A stretch of DNA of 16,063 nt, from contig JAISPY010000157.1 in assembly GCA_031274565.1 (NCBI GenBank), forward strand, positions 1 through 16,063, written 5' to 3'. Positions 1-7,365 of the stretch are shown piece by piece. Under the pieces are notes generated by a model. It did no database searches, was not told the origin of the DNA, and saw only the letters and a list, made by a program, of their open reading frames with translations. The position numbers and the translations under genes were made by a program. The stretch's first letter is position 1. Each line of letters begins with the position of its first letter. The DNA is from Treponema sp. GTDB lineage: Bacteria > Spirochaetota > Spirochaetia > Treponematales > Breznakiellaceae.

Positions 1-92
1 GCAAATAATTTGCTTCGGGGAATACCCATATACGAGGCCGTTTCTTCTGCCTTTTCATACAATATATTTGAAAGAGATATTGCCGTTTTCAT
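1..92 (-). CDS. Ribbon-helix-helix (CopG/MazE-like) antitoxin, N-terminal part
   Basis: On the minus strand an ATG at 92-90 opens a frame that runs off the left edge (about 30 residues visible). It begins MKTAISLSN, continues with an amphipathic helix (LYEKAEETA), and then has a GIPRSKLFA turn. This strand-helix-turn pattern (MKTAIS, a helix, then G-I/L-x-R-S-x-L) is typical of ribbon-helix-helix antitoxins paired with MazF-type toxins. Such proteins bind and neutralise the toxin and repress their own operon. An in-frame TAA lies two codons before the ATG, so this is the first possible ATG. No Shine-Dalgarno precedes it. The toxin, if present, would lie to the left of the window. AT-richer sequence than the neighbouring uvrA suggests a mobile or recently acquired module. 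The family call is strong; the MazF pairing is inferred. Confidence 0.8.
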   Translation of the reverse strand, partial: MKTAISLSNILYEKAEETASYMGIPRSKLF

Positions 93-99
93 AATTTAT

Positions 100-128
100 A
101 GTATAACACAGGTATAACAGTATGTCAA
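100..128 (-). promoter_or_regulatory. Sigma-70 promoter of the antitoxin gene, apparently leaderless
   Basis: Read on the minus strand, a perfect TTGACA (-35, 128-123) is followed by exactly 17 bases and then TATACT (-10, 105-100; one mismatch to consensus). Only seven bases (ATAAATT) separate the -10 box from the ATG at 92. Transcription would therefore start at or within a base or two of the start codon, giving a leaderless mRNA. This fits the absence of a Shine-Dalgarno sequence. Confidence 0.75.
101..119. promoter_or_regulatory. Direct-repeat operator candidate over the antitoxin promoter
   Basis: The octamer GTATAACA occurs twice in direct orientation (101-108 and 112-119), 11 bp apart or about one helical turn. 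A partial third GTAT lies at 120-123. The repeats fill the -35/-10 spacer and overlap the -10 box. Ribbon-helix-helix repressors typically bind as adjacent dimers to short repeats in their own promoter, so autoregulation is the obvious reading. This is an inference from position and spacing. Confidence 0.5.
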
Positions 129-325
129 TAGAAATTTCGTACATGGTGTGATTGAAAAGGGAAAATTATACCCCTTTATCCCGCTTTCTACATAATTATG
201 CGGTGTATTGCGCATTAAGCACGGTGGTCATTCCCTAATTCGCGTCTTTCGTGGTCTCTTTTGTTATATGCGCTGGCCCGGGACGATCTTGCCTTAGACG
301 GCCCTTAGGGGTATGCTGAGACCCT

Positions 326-3166
326 ATGGATACACTTGTCATCAAAGGCGCTCGGGAGCATAACCTCAAAAATATCGATCTCGCATTGCCCCGAGATAAA
401 CTCATCGTCATATCCGGTCTTTCCGGGTCAGGGAAAAGCTCCCTGGCCTTCGACACGATCTTCGCTGAAGGCCAGCGCCGGTATGTGGAAAGTCTCTCCG
501 CCTACGCCCGGCAGTTCCTAGGCCGTATGGATAAGCCCGACCTGGACTACATCGAAGGACTTTCCCCGGCTATCGCCATAGAACAGAAAACCACCCACCG
601 CAATCCTCGCTCTATCGTGGGAACCGTCACGGAGATTTACGACTATTACCGCCTCCTCTATGCCCGCATCGGCGTGCCCCACTGTCCCCAGTGCGGACGG
701 GAAATCCGCGAACAGCCTGTGGACCAGATCATCGACACGATTCTTACCCTGGAAACCGGTACGAAGATTCAAGTCCTCGCGCCGGTGATCCGCAGGAAAA
801 AGGGAGAGCACCAGAAGATCCTCGAAGACGCCCGAAAAGCCGGATACGCCCGGGCTCGGATAGACGGACTGGTGGTACCCTTCGATGATGGGCCAGAGCC
901 TTCTATCAAGCTGGATAAGCAGAAAAAGCATACGATTGAACTGGTGGTGGATAGGCTCGTGATCGGTCCTGAAATCCGCTCCCGGCTTGCGGAGTCCGTG
1001 GAGGCTGCCCTGTCCGCTGCGGAGGGGATCATGCTGCTCCTGATCCAGCGGGAGGGTAAAGAGGAAGAGCGCTTCTTTAGCCAGAAGAACGCCTGCCCGG
1101 ACTGCGGCATCTCGATCCCGGAACTCCAGCCCCGGCTGTTCTCCTTCAACAACCCCATGGGGGCCTGTCCCGCCTGTTCAGGCCTGGGGGCGAAGCTTGA
1201 GTTTGATCCCCGCCTGGTGATCCCCGACCGCTCCCTTTCCTTTAACCAGGGGGGAGTGGCGCCCTATAACCCGGATTCCGCGTGGCACCACAGTCGCTTC
1301 GAGAGCCTGGCCCGGCACTATTCGTTCAGCCTGGATACCCCCCTGAAGGAGCTTCCTAAGAAGGTCCTGGAGGCGATGCTCTACGGTAGCAAGGAGGATA
1401 TCGACATCTCCTATGAGAATCGGGACAAGACTGGCCGTTTCGAGTACCGGGCGAAGTTTCCCGGGGTGCTGGAAGACTTAAAGCGCCGGTATCTAGAAAC
1501 CCAGTCCCCGGGTATCAAGGAATGGCTGGAGAAGTTCATGTGCCACAAGCCCTGTGAGGACTGCGGGGGCAAGCGGCTCAAACCGGAAGTCCTCGGCGTA
1601 ACCCTGGGGGGCCGCAACATCTGGGAACTCACCAGCCTTTCAGTAGCGGATTCCCTGGCCTTCTTCGATTCCGTGGCCTTGAGCGAAACCGAGGAGCAGA
1701 TAGCCTCCCAAATATTGAAGGAGATCCGCGCCCGGCTGGGGTTCATGCAGAACGTGGGCCTTGAGTACCTGACCCTGGAACGCAAGGCAGCGACCCTCTC
1801 CGGCGGGGAAGCCCAGCGGATCCGGCTGGCCACGCAGATAGGGTCCAGCCTCGTGGGAGTGCTGTACATCCTGGACGAGCCCTCCATCGGCCTGCACCAG
1901 CGGGACAACCAGCGGCTCATCGACACCCTCTTGTACCTGCGGAACCTGGGGAACACCCTCATCGTGGTGGAACACGATGAGCAGATCCTCCGTACTGCGG
2001 ACTACATCGTGGATTTAGGGCCGGGCGCGGGGGTCCACGGCGGCAGGGTGGTGGGCCAGGGAAGCCCGGGGGAACTCATGCAGGTTCAGGGGAGTCTCAC
2101 CGGACAGTATTTAGCCGGGAAGCTCACCCTGGCTACGCCGGCGGAGCGGCGGCAGGGGAACGGCCGCTTCCTGGGGATCACCGGAGCGCGGGAGCATAAC
2201 CTGAAAGGCATTGATGTACAGATACCCCTGGGGGTCTTTACCTGCATCACCGGGGTCTCTGGTTCCGGGAAATCGACCCTGCTTGCGGATGTGCTCTACC
2301 CGGCCCTGGTAAACCGGGTTTCCTCTATGAGCCGCCCGGAGGGGGCTTATACCCGGTTGGAAGGGGCCCAGTGGATTGATAAGGTGATAGACATCGATCA
2401 AAACCCTATCGGACGGACCCCCCGGTCCAATCCTGCCACCTACGTGGGGGTGTTCTCCGGGATTCGGGAGCTCTTTGCCAGTCTCCCGGAGGCGAAGATG
2501 CGGGGTTACAAGCCCGGCCGCTTTTCCTTTAATGTCAAGGGAGGCCGTTGCGAGAACTGTCAGGGGGACGGAACCATCACCATCGAGATGAACTTCCTGC
2601 CGGATGTCTATATTACCTGTGATGTATGTCAAGGCCGGCGTTTCAACAAGGAAACCCTGGAGATCCGGTACAAGGGCAAGAACATCGCGGACGTACTGGA
2701 CATGACCATTGAGGAGGCAGCGGACTTCTTTATCCATATACCCCACATCGCTCGGAAAATGGAAACCCTCCTCTCGGTGGGCCTGGGCTACGTTAAGCTC
2801 GGGCAATCAGCCCTCACCCTTTCCGGTGGGGAGGCCCAGCGGGTGAAACTGGCCCTGGAACTCTCCAAACGTTCCACCGGCAAGACCCTGTACCTCCTGG
2901 ACGAGCCTACCACCGGGCTTCATTTCGCGGATGTGAAGCAGCTCATGGAGGTGATTCAGCGCCTGGTGGATCAGGGCAATACGGTGATCATGATCGAGCA
3001 TAACCTGGACGTGCTCCTCCAGGCGGATCACCTCATTGATTTAGGCCCCGAGGGAGGGGACAAAGGCGGCTATCTGGTAGGTACCGGTACGCCGGAACAG
3101 GTGGCCGCCTATAGGGGCTCCTACACCGGACAGTATCTCAGGGAACTGCTGGAGCGCAGGGGATAG
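326..3166 (+). CDS. uvrA: UvrABC system protein A (excinuclease ABC subunit A)
   Basis: UvrA is the ATP-dependent damage-recognition subunit of nucleotide excision repair. It loads UvrB at distorted DNA in the cytoplasm. The 946-residue product is full family length. It opens with the classic MDTLVIKGAREHNLKNIDL start. Visible motifs are: Walker A1 GLSGSGKSS at 31-39; a CPQC pair near 120; the zinc module CPDC...CPAC from about 256; ABC signature LSGGEAQR near 491 with Walker B ILDEPSIGL near 518; Walker A2 GVSGSGKST near 643; the C-terminal zinc finger CENC...CDVC at about 740-770; second signature LSGGEAQR near 831; and LLDEPTTGL near 855. All ATP- and zinc-binding elements look intact. A possible ribosome-binding AGGGG lies at 307-311, rather far (14 nt) from the ATG. 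No convincing promoter or LexA-type box was seen in 93-325. Confidence 0.98.
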   Translation: MDTLVIKGAREHNLKNIDLALPRDKLIVISGLSGSGKSSLAFDTIFAEGQRRYVESLSAYARQFLGRMDKPDLDYIEGLSPAIAIEQKTTHRNPRSIVGTVTEIYDYYRLLYARIGVPHCPQCGREIREQPVDQIIDTILTLETGTKIQVLAPVIRRKKGEHQKILEDARKAGYARARIDGLVVPFDDGPEPSIKLDKQKKHTIELVVDRLVIGPEIRSRLAESVEAALSAAEGIMLLLIQREGKEEERFFSQKNACPDCGISIPELQPRLFSFNNPMGACPACSGLGAKLEFDPRLVIPDRSLSFNQGGVAPYNPDSAWHHSRFESLARHYSFSLDTPLKELPKKVLEAMLYGSKEDIDISYENRDKTGRFEYRAKFPGVLEDLKRRYLETQSPGIKEWLEKFMCHKPCEDCGGKRLKPEVLGVTLGGRNIWELTSLSVADSLAFFDSVALSETEEQIASQILKEIRARLGFMQNVGLEYLTLERKAATLSGGEAQRIRLATQIGSSLVGVLYILDEPSIGLHQRDNQRLIDTLLYLRNLGNTLIVVEHDEQILRTADYIVDLGPGAGVHGGRVVGQGSPGELMQVQGSLTGQYLAGKLTLATPAERRQGNGRFLGITGAREHNLKGIDVQIPLGVFTCITGVSGSGKSTLLADVLYPALVNRVSSMSRPEGAYTRLEGAQWIDKVIDIDQNPIGRTPRSNPATYVGVFSGIRELFASLPEAKMRGYKPGRFSFNVKGGRCENCQGDGTITIEMNFLPDVYITCDVCQGRRFNKETLEIRYKGKNIADVLDMTIEEAADFFIHIPHIARKMETLLSVGLGYVKLGQSALTLSGGEAQRVKLALELSKRSTGKTLYLLDEPTTGLHFADVKQLMEVIQRLVDQGNTVIMIEHNLDVLLQADHLIDLGPEGGDKGGYLVGTGTPEQVAAYRGSYTGQYLRELLERRG

Positions 3167-3197
3167 GGAGCAGGGAAGGGTGCGCCGGCGGCGCTTT

Positions 3198-3253
3198 AGG
3201 ACCCACGCACGAATACGATGACCTAATGGTCATGGTATTGCTGTATGGGTCCT
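3198..3253. repeat. Long nested inverted repeat (hairpin 1)
   Basis: Outer arms AGGACCCA (3198-3205) and TGGGTCCT (3246-3253) pair perfectly. After a symmetric six-base internal loop come AATAC (3212-3216) with GTATT (3235-3239), one G-G mismatch, then ATGACC (3218-3223) with GGTCAT (3228-3233) around a TAAT loop. All arms are symmetric about one centre, so 19 base pairs form over 56 nt. This is well beyond chance. No T-run follows. Confidence 0.7.
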
Positions 3254-3265
3254 TACTGAGTAACC

Positions 3266-3282
3266 AGGACGATATTCGTCCT
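3266..3282. repeat. Inverted repeat (hairpin 2)
   Basis: AGGACGA and TCGTCCT form a perfect 7-bp stem with a TAT loop. Its outer bases AGGAC/GTCCT match the outer bases of the preceding long hairpin, so the two may be related or share a binding partner. No T-run follows on either strand. Confidence 0.6.
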
Positions 3283-3294
3283 ATAACTGAGGCA

Positions 3295-3319
3295 GTTCCA
3301 AAATGTTAGATTTTGGAAC
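3295..3319. repeat. Inverted repeat GTTCCAAAAT (hairpin 3)
   Basis: GTTCCAAAAT (3295-3304) and ATTTTGGAAC (3310-3319) form a perfect 10-bp stem with a GTTAG loop. It is a good candidate for an operator of a dimeric regulator or for a dispersed genomic palindrome. I cannot test the copy number from one window. Confidence 0.65.
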
Positions 3320-3493
3320 CAGCTCAACTGTATGTGCGGAGGCAGAAGCCATGGGGGAAGCTCTAAAACTGATAGGCTATGGGGGGATTATACCGCAGGC
3401 TGAAGCAGCAACCGGGAAACGGAGCGCGATGAGGGGACTATCCGAAGGACCCGTAGCCATTGCAAGGCTCCGGGAAAGCACCGGGAATTGAGC

Positions 3494-6400
3494 ATGGAGG
3501 GGGCGGTATGGGGTACAAGATGGCGCGGTTCGGCTCCGCGCAGGGAGCGAAACCCTAGGGGTTTAAGGGTTTGTCTCCGCTCTCGACAGGCTGCTGCCCT
3601 GAGAACCCGTCGCCAGAATCGGTTCGCTTTGGCGGCTCTGGGCATCCTCTTCCTCTTGAGCCAGGTCCTGTATGCGCAGGAAGCCGATGAAGCTGCGGAG
3701 GCGCCCCCTGATTCGGAACGTTCCGAGATAGTAACAGATCCCTCGGAAGGGGAAGCTCCCCAGCCCCCGGAAGCTCCCCGAACGCCAAGCCCTGAAGAGC
3801 GGATTTTGGAAATGGATATTAAGACCTCCAGCTTAGCGGAACTTGCCGCGTGGTGCCGGAGCCTCGGTTTAAGCGAAGGAGGAACCAAGGAAGAATTGGC
3901 CAACCGGCTCCGCAGCCACTTTACGCTTCCCGAGCCGAATCAAGCAGCCTCGGAAGCCGTTGCCGAGGAAGCACAACCGAAGAAGCAGACCCTTATTATC
4001 ATCGAATCCGCTCGGAGCACCGAATACTTTACGTTGGAGGTGGTGGATGAGGAATATGCCCGGCTGCGGGGGCATGTGGTGGTGAGCCTGAAAGACGGGG
4101 AGAAGGTACACCGGATTAGCGCCGGGGAAATTCTCTACAACCGGACCCGTAATGTGATGAGCGCTTCCGGAGGGGTTGAATATCGAAAAGAAGAAGGAGA
4201 CACCATCGAGACCTTTAAGGGGGAATCGATCACGGTGAATCTGGATACCTGGGCCAGCGTCTTTGTCGGAGGGGTAACGGAAAAATCCGTTACTGATAAC
4301 GCCACCGCCTATCAGTTTGCGGGAACCCTCATCTCCCGCAGTGATGAAGAGGTAACGGTCATGACCGACGCCACCATTTCAAACGCCAAGAACCCCGAGG
4401 CCCTCTGGTCCCTCCATGCATACAAGCTCTGGCTCTTACCCGGTTCGGATTGGGCGGTGTTAAGCGCGGTCTTAAAAGTAGGGGAAATACCCGTGCTGTA
4501 TATTCCGGCCTTTTACTTTCCCGCGGACGAGATCATCTTCCATCCGGTCATCGGATACCGTTCCCGGGAAGGTAATTTCGTGCAGACCACCACCTATATC
4601 TTGGGACGGCCCAAGACCAATCCCGCATCGGAAAGTTCCATCTCTAAGATATTGGGAAGCAGTGCAGATATGGAAAAGACGCGGCAAGGCATCTTCCTCC
4701 GCAGTACCGGCCGTAAGTCCCGGGACCCCAACGATACGCGGTTTTCCGTGCTGTTGGATGCGTATACGAATTTAGGCGCTTACCTGGGAACCGAATTAAC
4801 CCTTCCCCGGAAAGGTATCTTCGGGGGTATGGATCTTTCCGCCGGCCTAGGACTTACCCGCACGATCCACCAGATCAGGTCCGAGTATTCCCCCTTTAAC
4901 GAGGAGGGGTCCGATGAATGGAACAAGGCGTATTTCTTTTCCGAAGAGATACCGTTGCGGTACCGGTTTACTACCAAGGGTTCCCTGTCAGGGAAATACG
5001 GTTCCTTTGCATGGACCTTCCCGTTTTATGCAGACCCCTATGTGGACCGGGACTTCTTGGACCGCGCCGAAGAAATGGATTGGATTACCATGCTGAAAGG
5101 AGCAAATGCCGCGGAGGAAGAAACCACCACAACGGCGCTGAGTTCCTATGAATGGCGGCTGAATGGAGCCATTACCCCTTCGGTTACTGCCCTGAATCCC
5201 TATATCTCATCCCTTTCTGTTTCCAGTTTGAGCACCTCCCTGGCCTTTAGCACCAGAACCTCGGCCTTGGCATCTGCTTCGACTTCCCCGGAGCGGGCCT
5301 TTTTCTTTCCCAATAAATTGACCCTGTATTCGATTAGTACTTCCATCGCAGGAACACCCCTTACCCTGGGAGGAACGAAAACCAGTCAGCCGGCTCAGAC
5401 CGATACGGAACCGACGGATCCCTTCCAAGGCATAGGGATACCCCGTTCCCCCTGGGCTCCCCCTGAGGAATCAGCCACGGACCCGAATACGTCCTCACCG
5501 GTGGATCAGTTGACTCCCCCGATACTATCCCAGCGATTTACCCTTTCCAAAACCGGGGGCCCTCGGCTTGCCCTGGATTATCGGTTTTCCCCTACCAGCG
5601 CTTCGGAACTGCAATACCGGTCTTCTTTGCAGAATTGGCCTGAACGGGAAGATATCGATTGGAGTGAAGTTTCTTCTATATTAACTACCCTGACTAGCAA
5701 TGGGAGCGTGGGTTTTACCCTCAGCCAGCCGGAAACGAGCCTCTATACCAACTCCTTCCGCTTTTCCGGTAACGGCCAATGGCAGGATTATTCCTACCTG
5801 AATGAGGAAGCGGAAGAATACAGCACCTCCGGAGCACTGGATCAGCAAAAAATAGACGCCGCCCGTTTACGGACCTATCAGGCAACCCTTTTTACGGCTT
5901 CCTATGAATTTTCCAGCACCATAAAACCCTTCTATTACCATCCCATCTGGGGAAATACCAGCTTTCAGTATAGCTTCAAGGGACTTTTGGCGAAAAGCGT
6001 TTTTGAAGGTACCGGCGCGGAACCCAAGTGGGACGTGGAATACGGTGAATGGATTAAGGAGGATCTCGATACCCATCAGGCGGTGGCGAATATCGCGGCC
6101 TCCATACGGGATCATACCCAAAACGTAACGATTACCGCGGAGATCCCCCCCAAGGACGCTACCCTGGCAGGAAACGCGACCTTTCGGGTGTGGAAGACCG
6201 AAACCAACCTGCGGGGTAAAATACTGGAGCCTTATGATGCGGAAAACCGGAAATTTGACCCGGTGTACGCTACCGAAACCTTTAGGTTTGGGACCAATAA
6301 CGCCAATTCACTCCAGCAGCAAGTAACCTATGATCCGGAACTCGAGGAATTTACCAATTTTACTACCAGCCTTGCCTGGAGCGGGCTTTCAGCTTCGTAT

Positions 6401-7033
6401 ACGGCCATCCGTTCCCAGACCTATACCCTGGAGACGGGGAGGGGCTGGGTACAAAATACCGATGAAGAGACCTTGAACCCTCGGGAGTTCAGGATGACCT
6501 ATAACAAAACCTTTAAAAAAGAACGGCTCTGGAACAGACGGCTTTCCTTTGCGTTTAATGTCAATTCCAGTTTATCCCTGGATCTGCAGCGGTATACCTA
6601 TTCCCGGTATTCCTTGACCTTGGGTTTTACCCTGGGGATCACCAATTTTCTTGATCTATCCCTGAGCACCACCTCGGAGAATGCGGTGATTTTCCGGTAC
6701 CTGCAAAACCTGCCGTTCTTTGATCTGCCGATGGAGCTTCCCGGAGAACAAAACGTCCTTACGGACCTACTTAATTCCTTTCGGTTTGATGATGAGGCCC
6801 TGCGAAGAAGCTCGGGGTTCAAATTAAAATCCTTTAGGCTGAATCTGGTCCATCACCTGGGGGATTGGGATGCCAAGTTGGGCATCACCCTGTCTCCGTA
6901 TCTGGATCAGACTCCCGGCACGATTCCGGTATACAAATTCAACAACGAAATTTCCTTTCTGATCCAATGGGCGCCTATCAGCGAAATAAAGACGGAGATA
7001 ACCGCTAATAAAGACAAGATCGTGTTTAAGTGA
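3494..7033 (+). CDS. LptD/OstA-like outer-membrane beta-barrel protein
   Basis: This is an LptD-family protein: a periplasmic OstA-type jellyroll followed by a large outer-membrane barrel, which in Gram-negatives inserts lipopolysaccharide into the outer leaflet. Numbering from ATG 3494 (1,179 residues): basic/hydrophobic signal peptide ending ...SQVLYAQ near 62; a Pro/Glu-rich linker; a SAP-like motif at about 105-140; an OstA region near 170-330 (RLRGHVVVS, AGEILYNRTRNVMSASGGVEY); the LptD hallmark VGEIPVLYIPAFYFP at about 330-345; then alternating aromatic beta strands with Ser/Thr/Pro-rich loops to the end. It has no cysteines suited to LptD-type disulfides. The start is uncertain. ATG 3494 has GGGA upstream but gives a 47-residue arginine-rich leader. 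An in-frame CTG at 3599 preceded by CAGG would give a textbook 24-residue signal peptide, and a TTG at 3488 is also in frame. Many treponemes lack typical LPS, so the exported lipid is unknown. Confidence 0.85.
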   Translation: MEGAVWGTRWRGSAPRRERNPRGLRVCLRSRQAAALRTRRQNRFALAALGILFLLSQVLYAQEADEAAEAPPDSERSEIVTDPSEGEAPQPPEAPRTPSPEERILEMDIKTSSLAELAAWCRSLGLSEGGTKEELANRLRSHFTLPEPNQAASEAVAEEAQPKKQTLIIIESARSTEYFTLEVVDEEYARLRGHVVVSLKDGEKVHRISAGEILYNRTRNVMSASGGVEYRKEEGDTIETFKGESITVNLDTWASVFVGGVTEKSVTDNATAYQFAGTLISRSDEEVTVMTDATISNAKNPEALWSLHAYKLWLLPGSDWAVLSAVLKVGEIPVLYIPAFYFPADEIIFHPVIGYRSREGNFVQTTTYILGRPKTNPASESSISKILGSSADMEKTRQGIFLRSTGRKSRDPNDTRFSVLLDAYTNLGAYLGTELTLPRKGIFGGMDLSAGLGLTRTIHQIRSEYSPFNEEGSDEWNKAYFFSEEIPLRYRFTTKGSLSGKYGSFAWTFPFYADPYVDRDFLDRAEEMDWITMLKGANAAEEETTTTALSSYEWRLNGAITPSVTALNPYISSLSVSSLSTSLAFSTRTSALASASTSPERAFFFPNKLTLYSISTSIAGTPLTLGGTKTSQPAQTDTEPTDPFQGIGIPRSPWAPPEESATDPNTSSPVDQLTPPILSQRFTLSKTGGPRLALDYRFSPTSASELQYRSSLQNWPEREDIDWSEVSSILTTLTSNGSVGFTLSQPETSLYTNSFRFSGNGQWQDYSYLNEEAEEYSTSGALDQQKIDAARLRTYQATLFTASYEFSSTIKPFYYHPIWGNTSFQYSFKGLLAKSVFEGTGAEPKWDVEYGEWIKEDLDTHQAVANIAASIRDHTQNVTITAEIPPKDATLAGNATFRVWKTETNLRGKILEPYDAENRKFDPVYATETFRFGTNNANSLQQQVTYDPELEEFTNFTTSLAWSGLSASYTAIRSQTYTLETGRGWVQNTDEETLNPREFRMTYNKTFKKERLWNRRLSFAFNVNSSLSLDLQRYTYSRYSLTLGFTLGITNFLDLSLSTTSENAVIFRYLQNLPFFDLPMELPGEQNVLTDLLNSFRFDDEALRRSSGFKLKSFRLNLVHHLGDWDAKLGITLSPYLDQTPGTIPVYKFNNEISFLIQWAPISEIKTEITANKDKIVFK

Positions 7034-7158
7034 TCCGGGGATGCTGGATAGGGAACCGAACCTGCGCGGGTCCTGAACAATTCCGGGGGCCGAGGCGCTC
7101 CCTGAAAAGGTGCGTTCCGTTTATCCTGCCCCGCGCCCTTCAGTATAGAAAAAACTGA

Positions 7159-7208
7159 GCAGGCCGTTCCTGCGGAACGAGCCAGACGTGGTGCGGCCTG
7201 CGGCCTAT
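7159..7208. repeat. Hairpin repeat, copy A (pair with 15674-15723)
   Basis: This 50-nt element matches 15674-15723 at 44 of 50 positions by my count. It holds a perfect inner stem CGTTCC/GGAACG with a 3-nt loop (7165-7179) and outer arms CAGGCCG (7160-7166) and CGGCCTG (7194-7200). One of the six differences lies in the inner loop, leaving the stem intact, as expected if structure is under selection. It resembles REP-type intergenic palindromes. Confidence 0.65.
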
Positions 7209-7212
7209 GCTC

Positions 7213-7243
7213 TAGAAAAAATAGAAAAAATAGAAAAATAGAG
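7213..7243. repeat. Tandem TAGAAAAAA repeats
   Basis: Two perfect 9-mers TAGAAAAAA (7213-7221, 7222-7230) are followed by TAGAAAAA (7231-7238) and TAGAG. The array is bounded by GCTCTA (7209-7214) and TAGAGC (7239-7244), which are complementary. Further copies lie at 7146-7154 and 7263-7271, with an inverted copy TTTTTCTA at 7292-7299. The A-tracts may bend DNA or raise upstream promoter activity, but the 9-bp phase is shorter than a helical turn. Confidence 0.6.
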
Positions 7244-7250
7244 CAGAAAA

Positions 7251-7281
7251 GCGGAGGGCCCTTAGAAAAAAGCCCCCCCGC
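7251..7281 (+). other. GC-rich hairpin, possible weak terminator of the LptD-like gene
   Basis: GCGGAGGGC (7251-7259) can pair with GCCCCCCCGC (7272-7281) apart from one bulge or mismatch, around a CCTTAGAAAAAA loop. A T-run (CTTTTTC) begins only at 7291, about ten bases after the stem. This is atypical for an intrinsic terminator, and the stem starts 218 bases after the LptD-like stop codon. Confidence 0.3.
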
Positions 7282-7339
7282 GCCCCCTTACTTTTTCTAT
7301 GCGTTTATCCTGTCCCCAAGCCCCAACCGCTTGACAAAA

Positions 7340-7355
7340 GGCGCTCCCTCATGGA
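7340..7355 (+). repeat. Shared intergenic block GGCGCTNCCTCATGGA, copy A
   Basis: Fifteen of 16 bases match 15821-15836. A second shared string, ATGCGTTTA, lies at 7299-7307 and 15751-15759. With the hairpin repeat this makes three blocks in the same order in both gaps, suggesting remnants of one composite intergenic element. The last GGA here also forms part of the ribosome-binding site of the next gene. Confidence 0.45.
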
Positions 7356-7365
7356 AAGTTAAACC

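Larger units (their letters stand above)
3167..3493. other. Structured gap between uvrA and the LptD-like gene
   Basis: This 327-bp stretch has no convincing gene. It holds three consecutive inverted repeats (listed separately) in its first half. The second half (about 3320-3490) is an open frame with several weaker potential stems, for example 3375-3383 with 3450-3458, but a stem of that size could occur by chance. None of the hairpins is followed by a T-run, so they do not look like ordinary intrinsic terminators. A structured RNA, a palindromic insertion element or a protein-binding region are all possible. Confidence 0.5.
7034..7365. other. Repeat-rich gap before the PAP2/Rnf gene cluster
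   Basis: No gene is apparent in this 332-bp stretch. It contains a 50-nt hairpin repeat shared with the far end of the window, repeated TAGAAAAA motifs, a C-rich hairpin, and a block shared with 15821-15836. A perfect TTGACA sits at 7331-7336 but no -10 box occurs at proper spacing (bases 7354-7359 read GAAAGT), so no promoter can be assigned. GTTTATCCTG occurs twice, at about 7119 and 7303. Confidence 0.6.

Noticed and set aside
2111..2806. A 231-codon minus-strand frame inside uvrA
   Set aside because: It is antisense to strongly conserved UvrA domains and is a by-product of GC-rich codon use.
3320..3490. Known structured RNA (RNase P, tmRNA, SRP RNA, cobalamin riboswitch, group II intron)
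   Set aside because: None of the conserved core strings of these RNAs could be found in the stretch.
3303..3491. A 62-codon plus-strand frame starting in the loop side of hairpin 3
   Set aside because: No ribosome-binding site, its start lies inside a perfect palindrome, and the composition is unlike nearby genes. I recognise no family and treat the stretch as noncoding structured sequence.
3605..3640. Twin-arginine (Tat) signal in the LptD-like leader (TRRQNRF)
   Set aside because: The residues after RR do not fit the F-L-K consensus, and an outer-membrane barrel is expected to use the Sec route.
7331..7363. TTGACA at 7331 as a promoter for the PAP2/Rnf cluster
   Set aside because: No -10-like hexamer lies 15-19 bases downstream, and transcription would start inside the gene.
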